NCBI GenBank assembly: GCA_948567375.1
Contig: OX419760.1
Coordinates: forward strand, 62,120,911 to 62,184,910
Origin: Lunularia cruciata
Taxonomy: Eukaryota; Streptophyta; Marchantiopsida; Lunulariales; Lunulariaceae
Direction of reading: 5' to 3'
DNA: 64,000 nt
A program made the position numbers and the translations under genes. The number at the start of each line of letters is the position of its first letter. Position 1 is the first letter of the stretch. Of this stretch, positions 1 to 10,876 are shown one piece after another. The notes below the pieces were generated by a model that worked only from the letters and a program-made list of their open reading frames with translations, did no database searches and was not told where the DNA came from.

Positions 1-1601
1 AATCAATAGTTTTATCTTCCTAACATTCCATGTGGATAACAATCCTGAATAGATATGCCACAAATTGGCTTCTTCACTCCCTAGATTGGGCACATCTTGA
101 GGATGGCTTGGTTTTATGTACCAATTTTGATCCTTGGGGTTCTATAGTATTGAATTCTCCTTAGACATCTTGTGTGGATAACTTGGGTTTTCAATTAGGT
201 TTGCTTCTTCTAAAGTGTCTTTGTGGATTCTTCGTAACTTAAAGGATAACTAATCTACAATTCTCTTTTCTTTTTCTTTTGCTCTACATTCACTCTACTT
301 GTGGTTCAACGATAGCTCTCCATTTTCCAGTCCTCTTTGTGACGTGAGAACACTTTCTAACTAATTTGGTTCCATTGACTTGCCCATTCTTGCAAAGTAC
401 TCATCTTTGTCCCATATGTCATTCAGTCTTTCATGCTCAACTGATGTACTTTAGTAGCTATCTAGTGGCAAAAGGTCATCATCAAAGAACACATTCTTTT
501 CTTTAGATAATAGATTCATCTATGCATAGAAGTGAACCATAAAAGAGATGAGATACATTGGTCCTTGTCTGCAAACTTTCCATATATCATTTGAGTATAA
601 TGCTAAAACACATTGGCCAATCAATGTTTTCTCTTGCAAAGACATGTTAAAAAAATGCCTTACTAATAGTGAGGTAAGTGGTTCTCTAGGATAAAAATGA
701 ATGCATTATAGCACGCAGTATGGCTCTCTTCTTAGTATCCTAATAAGCATTTACTTAGAACTCATTGTTGCACACTTGATAAAAAGAAACAAGGCTTCTA
801 ATTTCAATAACATAATATTTGTGTCTTCATATTGAGCATAAAGTATGTGCCCATCTGTTTTTCTTGCATCTTTTGCCAAGATCGAGCATCAATTGTCTTT
901 TGTCTAGTTGGGAGGATTCCTATGAAGAGTATTGTGACCTTGATAATTCCCTACCTTTAACTCATACATGACATACGTTGAGATATAATCCCAATCCCAC
1001 ATCAAAAGCTAAGGTGCATCTTCTTTAGATACTCTTAGTGAGCAGCTATCTCAAACTTCTCTATTGTAGGTGCCCGTGCCTTGAGGTCCCATTCCTCCCA
1101 TACCATTCTTTGCTCCTCTCATCCTATCAATTATTCTTGATTGTTTTTCTATTGCACTCAACTCTTTGTGCTCTGCTCCATTGAATTACTTGACAATGAG
1201 CAACTTGTCTAAATAATTTTTTTCTTGCACTCTCCCAATGTGAGAAAACAAAGTTTGAGAATGAACTTGACTCCAAGGGAATGATGGTATCCACCATCTC
1301 CATTTTGTCAATATGCCTAGTCATTCTTCCCACATGAATTTCACTCATGTATGCAATAGTTATGCAGTTTGTGCGGTGGCCATTAAAGGAATTCAAGGTT
1401 GATGGATTTTGAAAACATCACTTTGCTCATCACTCACTTGCAGTCCTGCATTCTTTGTTTCATACCTAACTTTTTCTCATAAAGCTTCACTACAAAGACA
1501 TATTTTTCCAAAGAATGAGCCAATATAAGAATTACTTCTTCTTTGTATACACTTAGCACCTGAAAAAGAAAGAATAACAATTTTCCAAAATTTCTCATTG
1601 C
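1..1601. other. Unassigned decayed sequence
   Basis: No gene could be supported here. Two minus-strand open stretches (1127-1396 and 1434-1643) have no domain I recognise and are flanked by stops in all frames. The stretch lies directly downstream, on the minus strand, of a relic related to the gag of element D. Similarity to D stops near 1602, so it is either replaced DNA or a much-diverged region. I see no LTR boundary or target duplication inside it. Confidence 0.5.
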
Positions 1602-3265
1602 TAGCCACATATGCAAGTGTATGCCTTGCATAGTTCTTTCCAACCTTCTACTAGAACTCTTGTAAGCTCTTTAGCTTGTCAGTCCGCACTCCTTGGTAGT
1701 TTTGCCTCAAGCACTCAAGGAACTCTACCATGGGGTTAAATTGTAATACTCCACCACCTCTTGCTATGATACCACCACTCGTAGTAGCACCATGTCCAAC
1801 TGGTGCACCACCATTAGATACATTGATGTTACTAGAACTAGAACTTGTGGGTATTGCTTGTCAACCTTGAGAAACCAAGCTTGAGGTGATGGAGATGTAG
1901 TCTAAAGGTCAATACTATTTCCATAGGTCAATCTCCTCTAAGTGTGCATGCTTGAACTTGAGGTAATTGTCCATAAGTAGACCCTCCAAGTGTTAGGACA
2001 ATCTCTTCCATGCCACAAAGAGTATGAACAAAGTAGAGTTTTGCATCTACTATAGATCACACTAGTCATCAAAATCTTGGATAAAGACATCCAACATAAT
2101 GGTACTTATTGTACCAAAGTAGTACTTGGGCATTTTGGATGCCCCATAAATCTAGTCCATGTGTCACAAAAATGATATAGTCACATAGTAAAAACTATGA
2201 ATTGGGTAAGCTCCTATATCAAACTCAAAAATAGTAATTCATTCCCTCATTAGGATCTAAGATATTGTTTGATATTGTGTGCTCCCTACATGAACTATTG
2301 CATATTGCAATAAAATCTCCTCTAGAATCCCCAGCAAAATTGATTTTAATAATGCATCCCAAACATTAGAACCATAATAATCAAATGCCACCACCAAATG
2401 GGAACCTCAACAATAACACCACCTATTAATGCCACCTAAGTACCTCTAACCATGACAACTATATTAGGGAAAAGTGCAACTTGTAACCTACCATCACAAC
2501 ACACACTCTCACAATCTACAAGTCATCACTACTTGCCTTGATAGAGAAAAAAATAGGCAGTTTGATTGGTCATCACTCTAGCCTCACTATCAAGAGCACA
2601 TTAAAACACCAATGCTCCAACTATCAAGATGTCCCAAACAAACATGGCACACAAATAAGAAGTAAAAGATTGGAGTGGATCTAATTACAAGAAGTTCAAA
2701 ATGCTCAAACTCACAAAAATCTAACATGATTGACTCCATCACCATTTGGCATTTTGACATAATAGGAATTTCTATCTACTCCGACCTACTACAATAACCA
2801 AGGATGGGATCAAATATCCTCCCTTAGCTAAAGGTACACATGTATAGTATGAGTCCACCAATCTTTAAGACAACAAGTAGGAGTGGACTATTTAGTTTAA
2901 GAACCAATTTAGGAACCAAAGGTCTAAGCTTCACACCCTATTGGGCACATTGCTGATGGATGGCTTGATTTCACAAACTGCATACCCACTCTAGCACAAA
3001 GACTCCAAGTTGCACTTGCAAGCTTTGTTCACTATAATCAAGAGCTCAACAAATAAGAAGTTGTACTTACTAGCTCCATCCACCATAGTTAGGAGCTCAA
3101 AGGCTTAACATAAAAGAAGTTGCCCTTGTTAGCTCTATCCACCATAAGTTACATAGTTAGGAACTTGAAGGCTCAACACATAAGAAGTGTGTTCTTTAGA
3201 GCTCCACTTCAAGGTATATCCTTCCCTAGGAAGACCAAGTGGTCTAGCCTTAATAGCACATCCAA
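1602..3265 (-). mobile_element. Old relic of the D retrotransposon family (repeat, leader and gag)
   Basis: Read on the minus strand, this stretch is collinear with element D. About 3245-3020 resembles the D end repeat A (the segment around 'gttgagccttc'). About 2960-2400 resembles the D leader, including 'tgtcaaatgccaaatggtg' just before the candidate primer site. About 2350-1602 resembles the D gag start, including the pieces matching 'gatttatggggc' and 'ggagtgcggactgacaag'. Roughly 0.9 kb of the D leader is missing, and part of the repeat is duplicated. The reading frame is full of stops. Similarity ends near 1602, before the protease and methyltransferase regions, so whether this copy ever had a methyltransferase is unknown. 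It shows that D belongs to a family of more than one copy and age. Confidence 0.75.
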
Positions 3266-3599
3266 ATTAGCTTAGATATTGCAAATGTTATGACAAGAGT
3301 TTTGTATATAATAATAAATGCTACAAAATTAAAATATTTGAAGCTATGGCTAAATTTAAAATTTAGAAGGGGTTGAAAAAACTCAGAATATATGGAGGTA
3401 GAATTATAAGAATGAAGAAATTTTGAAATTTTTGTCTTTCTTTGATAAGAGAGGAATTTTGCTACATTGTACCCACTAAAGATAGTCCAACTTAGAATAG
3501 AGTTGTAGAGATTGAATCTATGCATGTAGGCAAAAAATTAGCAATTATTCAACATGCAAAGTTAGAAAATAAAATTTGGGATGAAAATATAACTATTAG
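3266..3599. other. AT-rich stretch, no gene seen
   Basis: Very AT-rich, with no coding capacity that I recognise. The minus-strand open stretch at 3250-3525 is low-complexity and has no motif. It may be decayed sequence belonging to the copia fragment that follows. Confidence 0.4.
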
Positions 3600-3900
3600 T
3601 AATTTCTCAAGGAATATCAATTAGACTGTTGGATTATAAAGGAAAAATCCTAAAGAATTATGGAGCAGAAAGAAATCTGACATTTCTATATGGAGAGATT
3701 TTGGATCTCCTACTTATGCTCATATCTTTAAGGTCAAAAAGAGAAAATTCACCAAGAATGCCAAAATGATGATTTTTGTAGGTTAGGAAGAAGGTTTGAA
3801 AGGATAACTTCTTTTGAATCCTAAAACTTGACAGATTATTAGAAGTTTGGATATTCTATTTGATGAAGTGGGAATTTGGGGAGAAAAAAATTGGAGAATA
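3600..3900 (+). pseudogene. Ty1/copia integrase C-terminal fragment
   Basis: The plus strand encodes, with stops, the region that follows the integrase core in Ty1/copia polyproteins. Visible pieces in order are KELWSRKK (compare the usual 'TPYELW.GKKP'), a short 'FGSPTYAHI' block (usual 'FGC.AYVHI'), 'KNAKMMIFVG' (usual 'K...IFVGY') and a terminal 'DILFDE' (usual 'DV.FDE'). All four are in the expected order and spacing. There is no flanking copia RT or LTR, so this is an orphan fragment. It is the only copia remnant seen in the window. Confidence 0.75.
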
Positions 3901-4356
3901 TTTGGAGTTAGATGATCAGCCTATCTTCCCAAGCTATAGGGTCAATTCTATAGATCAATCATCAAAGAAGCAGTGCTTACCTAAACCTCAAGAACCATCT
4001 AAAGAGACCTTAACAATGTATAAGAGGTGACTCTAGAAGAAACATACATTTGCATTGAGATAGATGGTATAAAAGATTGAAAGGAGAAATAAGAGAAAGG
4101 AAGGTCACATTGGAATCCTCAGATTAGAGAAACTCCAAATTCCTAGCATGAGCTTGGGCTTTGGTATTTATAAGGAAGCAATATAAATTCCCAAGAAGCT
4201 TCCAAGTAAGTTTCCTTCTAGAAGTTGCCTTCTTGGGGTGCAAGCTAAGTTAAACACTAACTTGGTGTATTAGTTACTCAATCCTTGGAAAGTTCTTAGA
4301 AGCTTTTCACCAAGAAGCTTCCTAGGTGTTTGTAGAATATTTTACCAAGAAGTTTC

Positions 4357-6802
4357 TGTAATACCAATAGTTAGACATATGATCTAGAGATGAAATTTGG
4401 TTTGGTAACATCTAGAAGGATATTAGCATGATGGACTAAGTAGATCAGACAGAGATATTACCAAAATAGTACTTTTACTAATAGGCCAATGTGACAACCC
4501 AACCAATATCACTTTTGCTATAATCAAGTAAGTAATTTGTTCTCGTAGAGATACGAGTCAGAATTAGTCAAACACAAAGTCAAATAGTAACAAGTAGTTC
4601 TTTTTGAGTTCCTCTTTAGTCTCTTGGGTAGAAACCACATGACCCAAGCAAGAGTAACAAGCATTGATTTTCAGTCTTGTCACAAATTAAGACTCTCTAA
4701 TCACAACTCATTCAATTCTGTCCAAAAAAATCTTTATTGTGATGATTCAAATTCCTCCAAAGATGGCTCCTTCACTAAAGAGCACCTTCACGTCAAAATT
4801 GTGTTCCACTCCTCCACCGATGGCACAACTTCCTCAATCAAAATTGCTTCACATCAACTTAGCATTGCACTCACAATTGTAGAATACTACCCAACACTAG
4901 AATTCCTCTCAGATCTGTCAAGGTATTGCTTCAATTGCTATCCACTCAAGATCATCAAACACACAAAATGAAGATCAAGGCTATAGAATCCAACATCCAA
5001 CAAGCACACTGATTTGCACTTCTAAATTCTCCAAACACTCGCAAATACAAAAATACAAAATTGATGCTTGGAATTAAGCTCAAGCGACAAGCACTGAACT
5101 CAACACTTTGCTTTATCTATTCTAAGGAATATGAACACTAAAAAATTTTTTACTACAAAGATCTCTTTTAAATAGCCTGAGCTTTTGACAATTATCTAAC
5201 TCCCTAAACTACTTCCTAACAATCTCTAGATCCAAAATGGCAACCCACTTCTTCATATTTGTCAATTCCTATCTCAAATCTGTTACTACTCCAATCCAAT
5301 GTCTACCTCTACTTTGGCTTCCAAACCTGATGTAACTTCACACACTTCTCTATCTTTGGGTCTACCAAATACCACTAAATCCTTCTCTATTTCTACCATT
5401 TCTTCACCATGATCTGCAATTAAACTCATAGGTAATCTATCTACTTCCTTACCTTGCAAACCACTCCTCTCTAAAGTCTCAAGAAACTAAGTTGAAGACA
5501 TTAATTGTCTGATCCTACACTTTGGGTTCATTCACTACCGCTATTTTCTCTTCTAATTCTATCATATCTTCAATTAGGACTGAAATTGAAGTCATGGGTA
5601 TCCTAACTATCTTTTCTTTCTCTGTCATAACTATTTTAGACGTTTCAGACATCTGACCCAAAGACTCTTGCATCTTAAATCTAACTACCTTGGATTTAAT
5701 CACATTTTTCTTGAGGCAAAGTCTTTAGACCTGAAGTCTCTACACCCAAAGTCACATAGACACAAAGACACCAACCCGAAGTACGTCAACTACTCTATAC
5801 ATCTACTCCAAAAACTTAAAATGCTTGTAACCTTTGCTTAGACCTCCAAACTCAATGATTTTAGTGGCAATGGAAGCCCTAAACAAGACGCTTCCAACAA
5901 AATATAGCATGAAAAATTTGCACATGTGTTCACAGAGATATGGGCCCCAAAGTAACCTTGACCTGCAACCTTCATTCCGATGCAAAGTACCATCTTTTGG
6001 CGTCTGACCTCCTTCTTCTTCTTCCTTTGACACAAAGTAAACTTCTTTGGGTCTGATGCAATCCAAGTCCTTCTTCCTCTAACACAAAGTTGAATTTCTC
6101 ATGTTTGACCTGAATACTCAATTCTTCTTCTTTTGTCTCCATTTGGGTTCAATTTTGCCTTAACTCTACATTTCTTCTTCAAAACACGTCAAAACCAAAA
6201 ATGTGGTACCATAGCCAAAAACCAAAATATTTGGAAACTTTAGAATCAATAGCTAAGCATATGATCTAGAGGAAAACTTGGGGTGGTGACATCTAGAAAG
6301 ATGTTACATATGATAGAAAAACAATATCAGATAGAAGTATCACCAAAAGAGCACTTCTACTAATAGTGTAGAAGCCAAAATAGGCCTAAAAACTTTGGAG
6401 GCAATTTTGGAGGCCTAGACAAATAAATTAGGCCTTGAAAATGTACAAATCCCCCTTCCCTCCCTTTGATGGAGGAAAGGTTGGCCTTCCCCCCTCCCTA
6501 GTTTGTCTCACCAAGAGCTTTTCAATGGTGCCTCACCCACATGAATTTGAGATTCCTACAGGAGGATTCCCTCTAGTCAAAGCTTGTTTGACCAACCAGA
6601 TGGGACCCAAGACCAACATGTAACCTATCCAAGCAAGTAATCTAAGGGTGGAGCTTGCTGACATGTCACCTATCCATGTATGTAATCCTATGGTGAAGCT
6701 TCCTTGGAGGAGATACTTTTTGGATATATAATAAAGAGAAGGTGCTCCTTTGGGGCATCGGAGTTTTTCTCTATTGTGTTTCTCTATCCTTGGAATATTA
6801 TA
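4357..6802 (+). mobile_element. Solo LTR K (family I), itself carrying J1
   Basis: Begins TGTAATACC and ends in TATTATA, matching the LTRs of element B in order: the repeated 'ggtaacatctagaaggat' unit, the 'ggaggcctaga...aaattaggcc' block, the C-rich tract and the 'ggatatataataaagagaaggtgc' TATA region. A perfect 5-bp duplication gtttc flanks it. No internal region or second LTR follows, so it is a solo LTR, the usual product of LTR-LTR recombination. It is split by J1 at 4490-6213. Confidence 0.85.
4490..6213. mobile_element. J1: 1.7-kb TG...CA repeat, probable solo LTR
   Basis: A 1724-bp block beginning TGTGACAACCC and ending GGTACCATA. It is flanked by a perfect 5-bp duplication gccaa (4485-4489 and 6214-6218) inside solo LTR K. 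A second copy, J2 at 61139-62985, has the same ends and the same internal order. The block has TG...CA-like ends, a 5-bp target duplication and no conserved coding region, which fits a solo LTR of a long-LTR family or a non-autonomous LTR element. The open stretch 4624-4971 is serine-rich, not conserved in J2 as a frame, and is not called as a gene. No parent internal region lies in the window. Confidence 0.75.
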
Positions 6803-6959
6803 GTTTCATAGATGCTTCTATTACATTCTTAGAATTCCTAGATGTATGCTAGTTCTATATCCTTTTTAGTTATATAACCTTATTTTGCTAACTCATTAGC
6901 TTTTATTAACTCTCTTGCTAATTCCATATTATTATATATTCTTCCACCACTAGTTGGTG

Positions 6960-7155
6960 ATGTTCATGGAGTCTTCACATTCTTGGATGGCTGTTTGAGC
7001 ATTTTGAAGATGAGAAAGAGGTTCCCAAGTGGTATCATGAAGGTGATATCCTTTCCAAAGGACCTTATACTTAATTTATTGTTGGTTGCCATGTTGGATG
7101 TTCTTTCGTGCAAGAATATTGTCAACTTCATATTTTTCATGATCATTAATAAGGA
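6960..7155 (-). pseudogene. Chromodomain remnant of element L
   Basis: The minus strand reads through a chromodomain at the C-terminus of a chromovirus integrase. Visible pieces are 'YEVDNILA', 'YKVLWKGY', 'TTWEPLSHL' and 'QTAIQE'. The aromatic and W..EP features of chromodomains are present, with one in-frame stop before 'KYKVLWKGY'. In chromoviruses this domain tethers the pre-integration complex to methylated histone H3. This copy is the tail of a dead element. Confidence 0.75.
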
Positions 7156-7249
7156 TTGCAAGAGAAATTTGGATACAAATACAAAAGAAGATGGGTTAGA
7201 AAGAAAGGTTTTTCACTTTGAAACATGGAAGGTAGGATGGATTCTCATA

Positions 7250-7754
7250 TGTAATACCAATAGCTAGACATATTATCTAAAGGTGAAATCGGCTTGGTAA
7301 CATCTAGAAGGATGTGATGTATGATGGTCTAGGTAGATCAGATAGAGGTGTCACCAAAAGAGTACTTTTACTAATAGGGCAAAAGTAAAAAATAGTCTAA
7401 AAACTTCAAAACCAAATTTGGAGGCTTAAACAAATAAATTATGCCTCAAAAATGGTAGGATTCTCTCCCCCTTTGGCAAGACAATGCTTGCCTTTCCCCC
7501 CCTCATGGTTTTGTCTCATTGAGAGCTTTCCAATGGTATCTCACCCACATGATTTTGAGCTTCTTATAAGAAGATTCCCTAAAGATTCCCTCCAATCAAA
7601 TTGTTTGACTAACTAGATAGGACAAGGATTGACATGTCACCCATCCGGGCAACTAATCTAAGGGTAGAACTCATTGAAATGTCACCAATCCATGTATTTG
7701 ATCCAAGGGTGGAGCTTCCTTTGAGGGGATACCCTTTGCTATATAATAGAGAGA
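7250..7754 (+). repeat. Element A 5' LTR, 3'-truncated
   Basis: Starts TGTAATACCAATAGC and follows the family I LTR to the TATA region 'gctatataatagagag' near 7738. It then switches abruptly to family II coding sequence, so the last ~80 bp of the LTR and the primer site are missing. The partner 3' LTR is at 34068-34404. Confidence 0.75.
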
Positions 7755-8325
7755 ATGTGAGAAACCATGGGAGGAAGGTAGCCATAGAGCAAGCCTTGAA
7801 GGGAGATGAGTCCCAAGATGTGAATTTTGTCAGAAAAGCAACCATGGAGTGAGCTTTGAAGGGAGATGAGTCCCTAGATGGGAAGTTTGTTAATGAAGCA
7901 ACAATAGAGCAAGCTTTGGAGGAAGATTAGTCTATTTTTGCGGTGTGGATCAAGCTGATTGCACAAGGAGAATCTTAGGAAGGTCAAGAGCATCATCAAG
8001 CAATGGTTGATTAGACAATTTAGGAGTTTGAGGATGAGTTTTTGGATGATCTACTAAAGGGATTACCCACCAATTGTGGTATGCCCTTCAAGATTTAGTT
8101 ATTGCCAGGGAGTACTCCAGTGAGTAGACCAATCTATGGGCTCTCACCAAAGGAGTTAGAGGAGTTGCAAACAACACTTACGGAATTGTTAGACAAGGAT
8201 TTCATACAACATAGTATATCTCCTTGGGGAGCATCGATACCATTCGTTCCAAAGAAGGATGAAGGACTTTTTTTCTATATTGATTACCTTAGGCTCAATA
8301 AAAAAAATAAAGACTTCATATTCCT
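7755..8325 (+). pseudogene. Family II protease-RT spacer and RT start inside element A
   Basis: This segment matches the region between protease and RT in C and F, not the family I elements around it. It has repeated 'gaagggagatgagtcccaagatg' units and then an open frame at 8102-8473, whose first half holds 'PGSTPVSRPIYGLSPKELEE' and 'FVPKKDEG'. These are the RT entry motifs of family II. The codons break near 8310, and from about 8326 the sequence is family I gag. It is either a template-switch chimera or a decayed nested insertion, and no target duplication is visible. Confidence 0.65.
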
Positions 8326-9552
8326 TGCCTTAAAGGAAACAAGAAGTCCCACAAAGAGAAAAGGCTTGAGAAGAACAATGATGTTGTTACAATTGTGGCC
8401 AAATTGGGCACATATACATCAATTTTTGTGCTTGCTTCTTAAAGCCCTTGGCCTCCATACAAGCAACCTCTAAATCACATAGATAGACAAATCAAAGAAG
8501 AAGATGCTAAAATCACATCAAAAAATAAAGATCACTACTAAATGTACCTCACGGCCTTATTGGCTTGGTGAAGAAGAGGAAAAGTAGGAGGGAGAAGAGG
8601 ACAAGTGTGCAAAGGTGGATGAAGATAAATGCATAATTAATTGTTGTAAATGGAATGTTTGGTGAGAGTGTTGATAAACCCTAGAGCAATAGAGAATTTC
8701 TTATCTTGCTATGTTGCAATAAGGTTGGGAATGGAACTAGAGAAGGATGAGAATGAAAAATAGAGTTACCTTATTGTCAAACAAAGAGGATTGAGTCATT
8801 AGGTGAAAAAGTAGTACCCTCTATAGGAGATTATCAAGAAGAAATTGAGTGGTGAGTGATACAATTATCTCATTATCATGCAATCTTAGGCATGTCGTGG
8901 ATAGAGCACTACAACCCCATAATGGAGTGGAGAAAGAAGTAGTAAGAACTAGTCAATGGAAGATCTTTGGGGTTAAAGAAAGCTCACAAAGGCAAGAGCT
9001 ACCTCTCTATGTCATAGGGACCACATCTATTGGTAAGATAGATAGATGTTTCATGGGTCTTATAAGAGAAGTCCAAAGTTTCCAACACAATGGAAAATTG
9101 CTAAGAAATTAAAAGAAGTGGTCAATGAGTTTCAAGATGTCTTTTTGGACAAATTACCCATATGTTTACCACCAAAAAGGAAAGTAGATCATAAAATTGA
9201 GATATTTCTTGCAAAGACATCTCCTTGTAAGGCCCCATATTGACTATCACCTCATGATTTGGAGGAGTGTAAGGCTCAAATCAAGAATATGTTGCAAAAG
9301 TGGTTTATCCAACCCAACATATCACCATATGGGGCCCTTGTATTGTTTGTGAAGAAGAAAGATGGAATAATGTGCATGTGCATTGACTACCAAAGATTGA
9401 ATCAACAAACAATGAAGAACAAATATCCATTACCTCACATGGATGACTTGTTTAATCAACTCAATGAGGCAAGGCACTTCAGCAAACTTGATTTGCAGAG
9501 TAATTACAACCAAATCGAGATTGTGAAGGAAGAAATATACAAATTGGTCTTT
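8326..9552 (+). pseudogene. Element A gag zinc knuckle, protease and start of RT
   Basis: Opens with a zinc-knuckle-like stretch (about 8381-8440, 'CYNCGQIGH' in frame, spacing to the last Cys irregular). Decayed protease sequence follows, then the pre-RT region ('PLYVIGTTSIGKIDRCFMGL', about 9000-9060). Open frames 9046-9243 and 9259-9570 carry RT blocks: 'FVKKKDG', '[10 protein letters not shown]' and '[13 protein letters not shown]'. The frame is cut at 9552 by insertion of B and resumes at 16125 with 'YGHFEYLVM', allowing one stop. Not functional. Confidence 0.8.
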
Positions 9553-10274
9553 TGTAATACCAAGAGCTAGCCATATGATCTAGATATGAAATTTGGTTTG
9601 GTAACATCTGGAATTATGTTATATATGATGGTCAAAATAAAGAGTACTTCTACTAATAGGGCAAAAACCAAAGTAGACTTGAAAACCTTAGAAACAATAG
9701 CTAGACATATGATTTCAAGGTGAGAATTAATTTGGTAACATCTGGAAGGATGTTACACATGATGGAATAAACAGATCAGAAATAGGTATCACCAAAAGGG
9801 GACTTCTACTAATAGAATAGGAATGGAAATATGCCTAAAATCTTTGAAGGCAATTTTGGAGGCCTAAATGGATGAATTAGGCCTAAAAAATGTGCAGATC
9901 CCCCCCTCCCCCCCAATAGAAGGAAAATTGGCCTTCACTCCCCCTTGCTATGTCTCATTGAGAGCTTTCCAATGGTACCTCACCCACATGATTTTGAGAT
10001 TCCTACAAGAAGATTCCCTAAAAGATTCCCTCTGGTCAAAGCTTGTTTGACCAACCAGATAGGACCAAGACCGACATGTCACCCACCCAAGTAAGTAATC
10101 CAAGGGTGGAGCTTGCTAACATGTCACTTATTTGTGTGCCTAATCCTATGGTGGAGCTTCCTTGGAGGAGATCCTCTTTGTCTATATAATAAAGAGAAGG
10201 TGCTCCTTTGGGGCATCAGATGATTGAGTGTGAAATTTGTATTTTCTCTCTTCTCTTTTCCTTGGAGTATTACA
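9553..10274 (+). repeat. Element B 5' LTR
   Basis: 722 bp, TGTAATACC...GTATTACA. It contains an internal tandem duplication of ~140 bp: the 'gctagccatatgatctag...ggtaacatctgg' unit recurs as 'gctagacatatgatttc...ggtaacatctgg'. It lacks ~22 bp present in the 3' LTR. Confidence 0.92.
10181..10196 (+). promoter_or_regulatory. TATA region of the element B 5' LTR
   Basis: The motif tctatataataaagag lies ~90 bp before the LTR end. The same motif is at the matching place in the 3' LTR (16031-16046) and in solo LTR K. It is the likely core promoter for the genomic RNA. Confidence 0.55.
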
Positions 10275-10275
10275 A

Positions 10276-10288
10276 TGGTATCAGAGCG
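10276..10288 (+). other. Primer-binding site of element B
   Basis: TGGTATCAGAGCG, one base after the LTR end. It is complementary to the 3' end of plant initiator Met tRNA, the common primer of plant chromoviruses. Confidence 0.85.
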
Positions 10289-10876
10289 AGTGTTTTAGTC
10301 CAAGAGAGTGGATCACTCCTCTTGGAAGAACATGAACTGCTGAAACTAAGTAATTTGAGGTGGAGAACATAGAGTTATTGCTAGACTAAGGCAAGACTTT
10401 AGAGATAGGATGGGATGGATGCATCGTGAGGACAATTTCCCGCACCTAGCTTTCCATTCTTGAATCCATTCCACATCAAGGTTATGTACATCCAATATAA
10501 GCAAATGAGAGTATCGTTAGTTTATCACTTTGGAGCAGAATTCATGGACAGGGTGATGAACTCAACAAACCCGGTGATTCTACTTGTAGTGATATACGAG
10601 AGAGAGTGATTTAACAATCTACATTCTATTATGATGTTATGGATGTGAATGTTCCAAATCCTCTCCCTTTCAACTCTCAAGTAGAAATTTGTTATGTAGT
10701 GAGACCAAAAGTAATGTTTAGAGATTTTGTGGTTAGGAATTTTGGTTAGGAGTATTATCAATGAGTGATAGCTTTTGAGGTCCCAATGGTAGTTTTGATA
10801 GTTTATGCGCCTTCCAGAGTGATCATATTGACTCGGTATTGAATTAGACATTAGCAATTGAGTGTTGTAGGAACCA

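Larger units (their letters stand above)
4068..7249 (-). mobile_element. Element L, left part: family II chromovirus 3' LTR plus integrase tail
   Basis: On the minus strand this is the 3' end of a family II element. Its LTR (4068-4356 continuing at 6808-6936) aligns with the LTRs of C and F, including the 'gcatgagcttgggctttggtatttata' type core. The LTR is interrupted by solo LTR K, which has a perfect 5-bp duplication gtttc at 4352-4356 and 6803-6807. From 6937 to 7249 comes the C-terminal coding region with a chromodomain. At 7249 the element is cut by insertion of A and resumes at 34405; the flanks tcata (7245-7249) and tcatg (34405-34409) are the target duplication. L is the oldest layer on this side. 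Confidence 0.8.

Noticed and set aside
4624-4971. 115-codon ORF in J1
   Set aside because: The corresponding frame is broken in J2 and has no recognisable motif.
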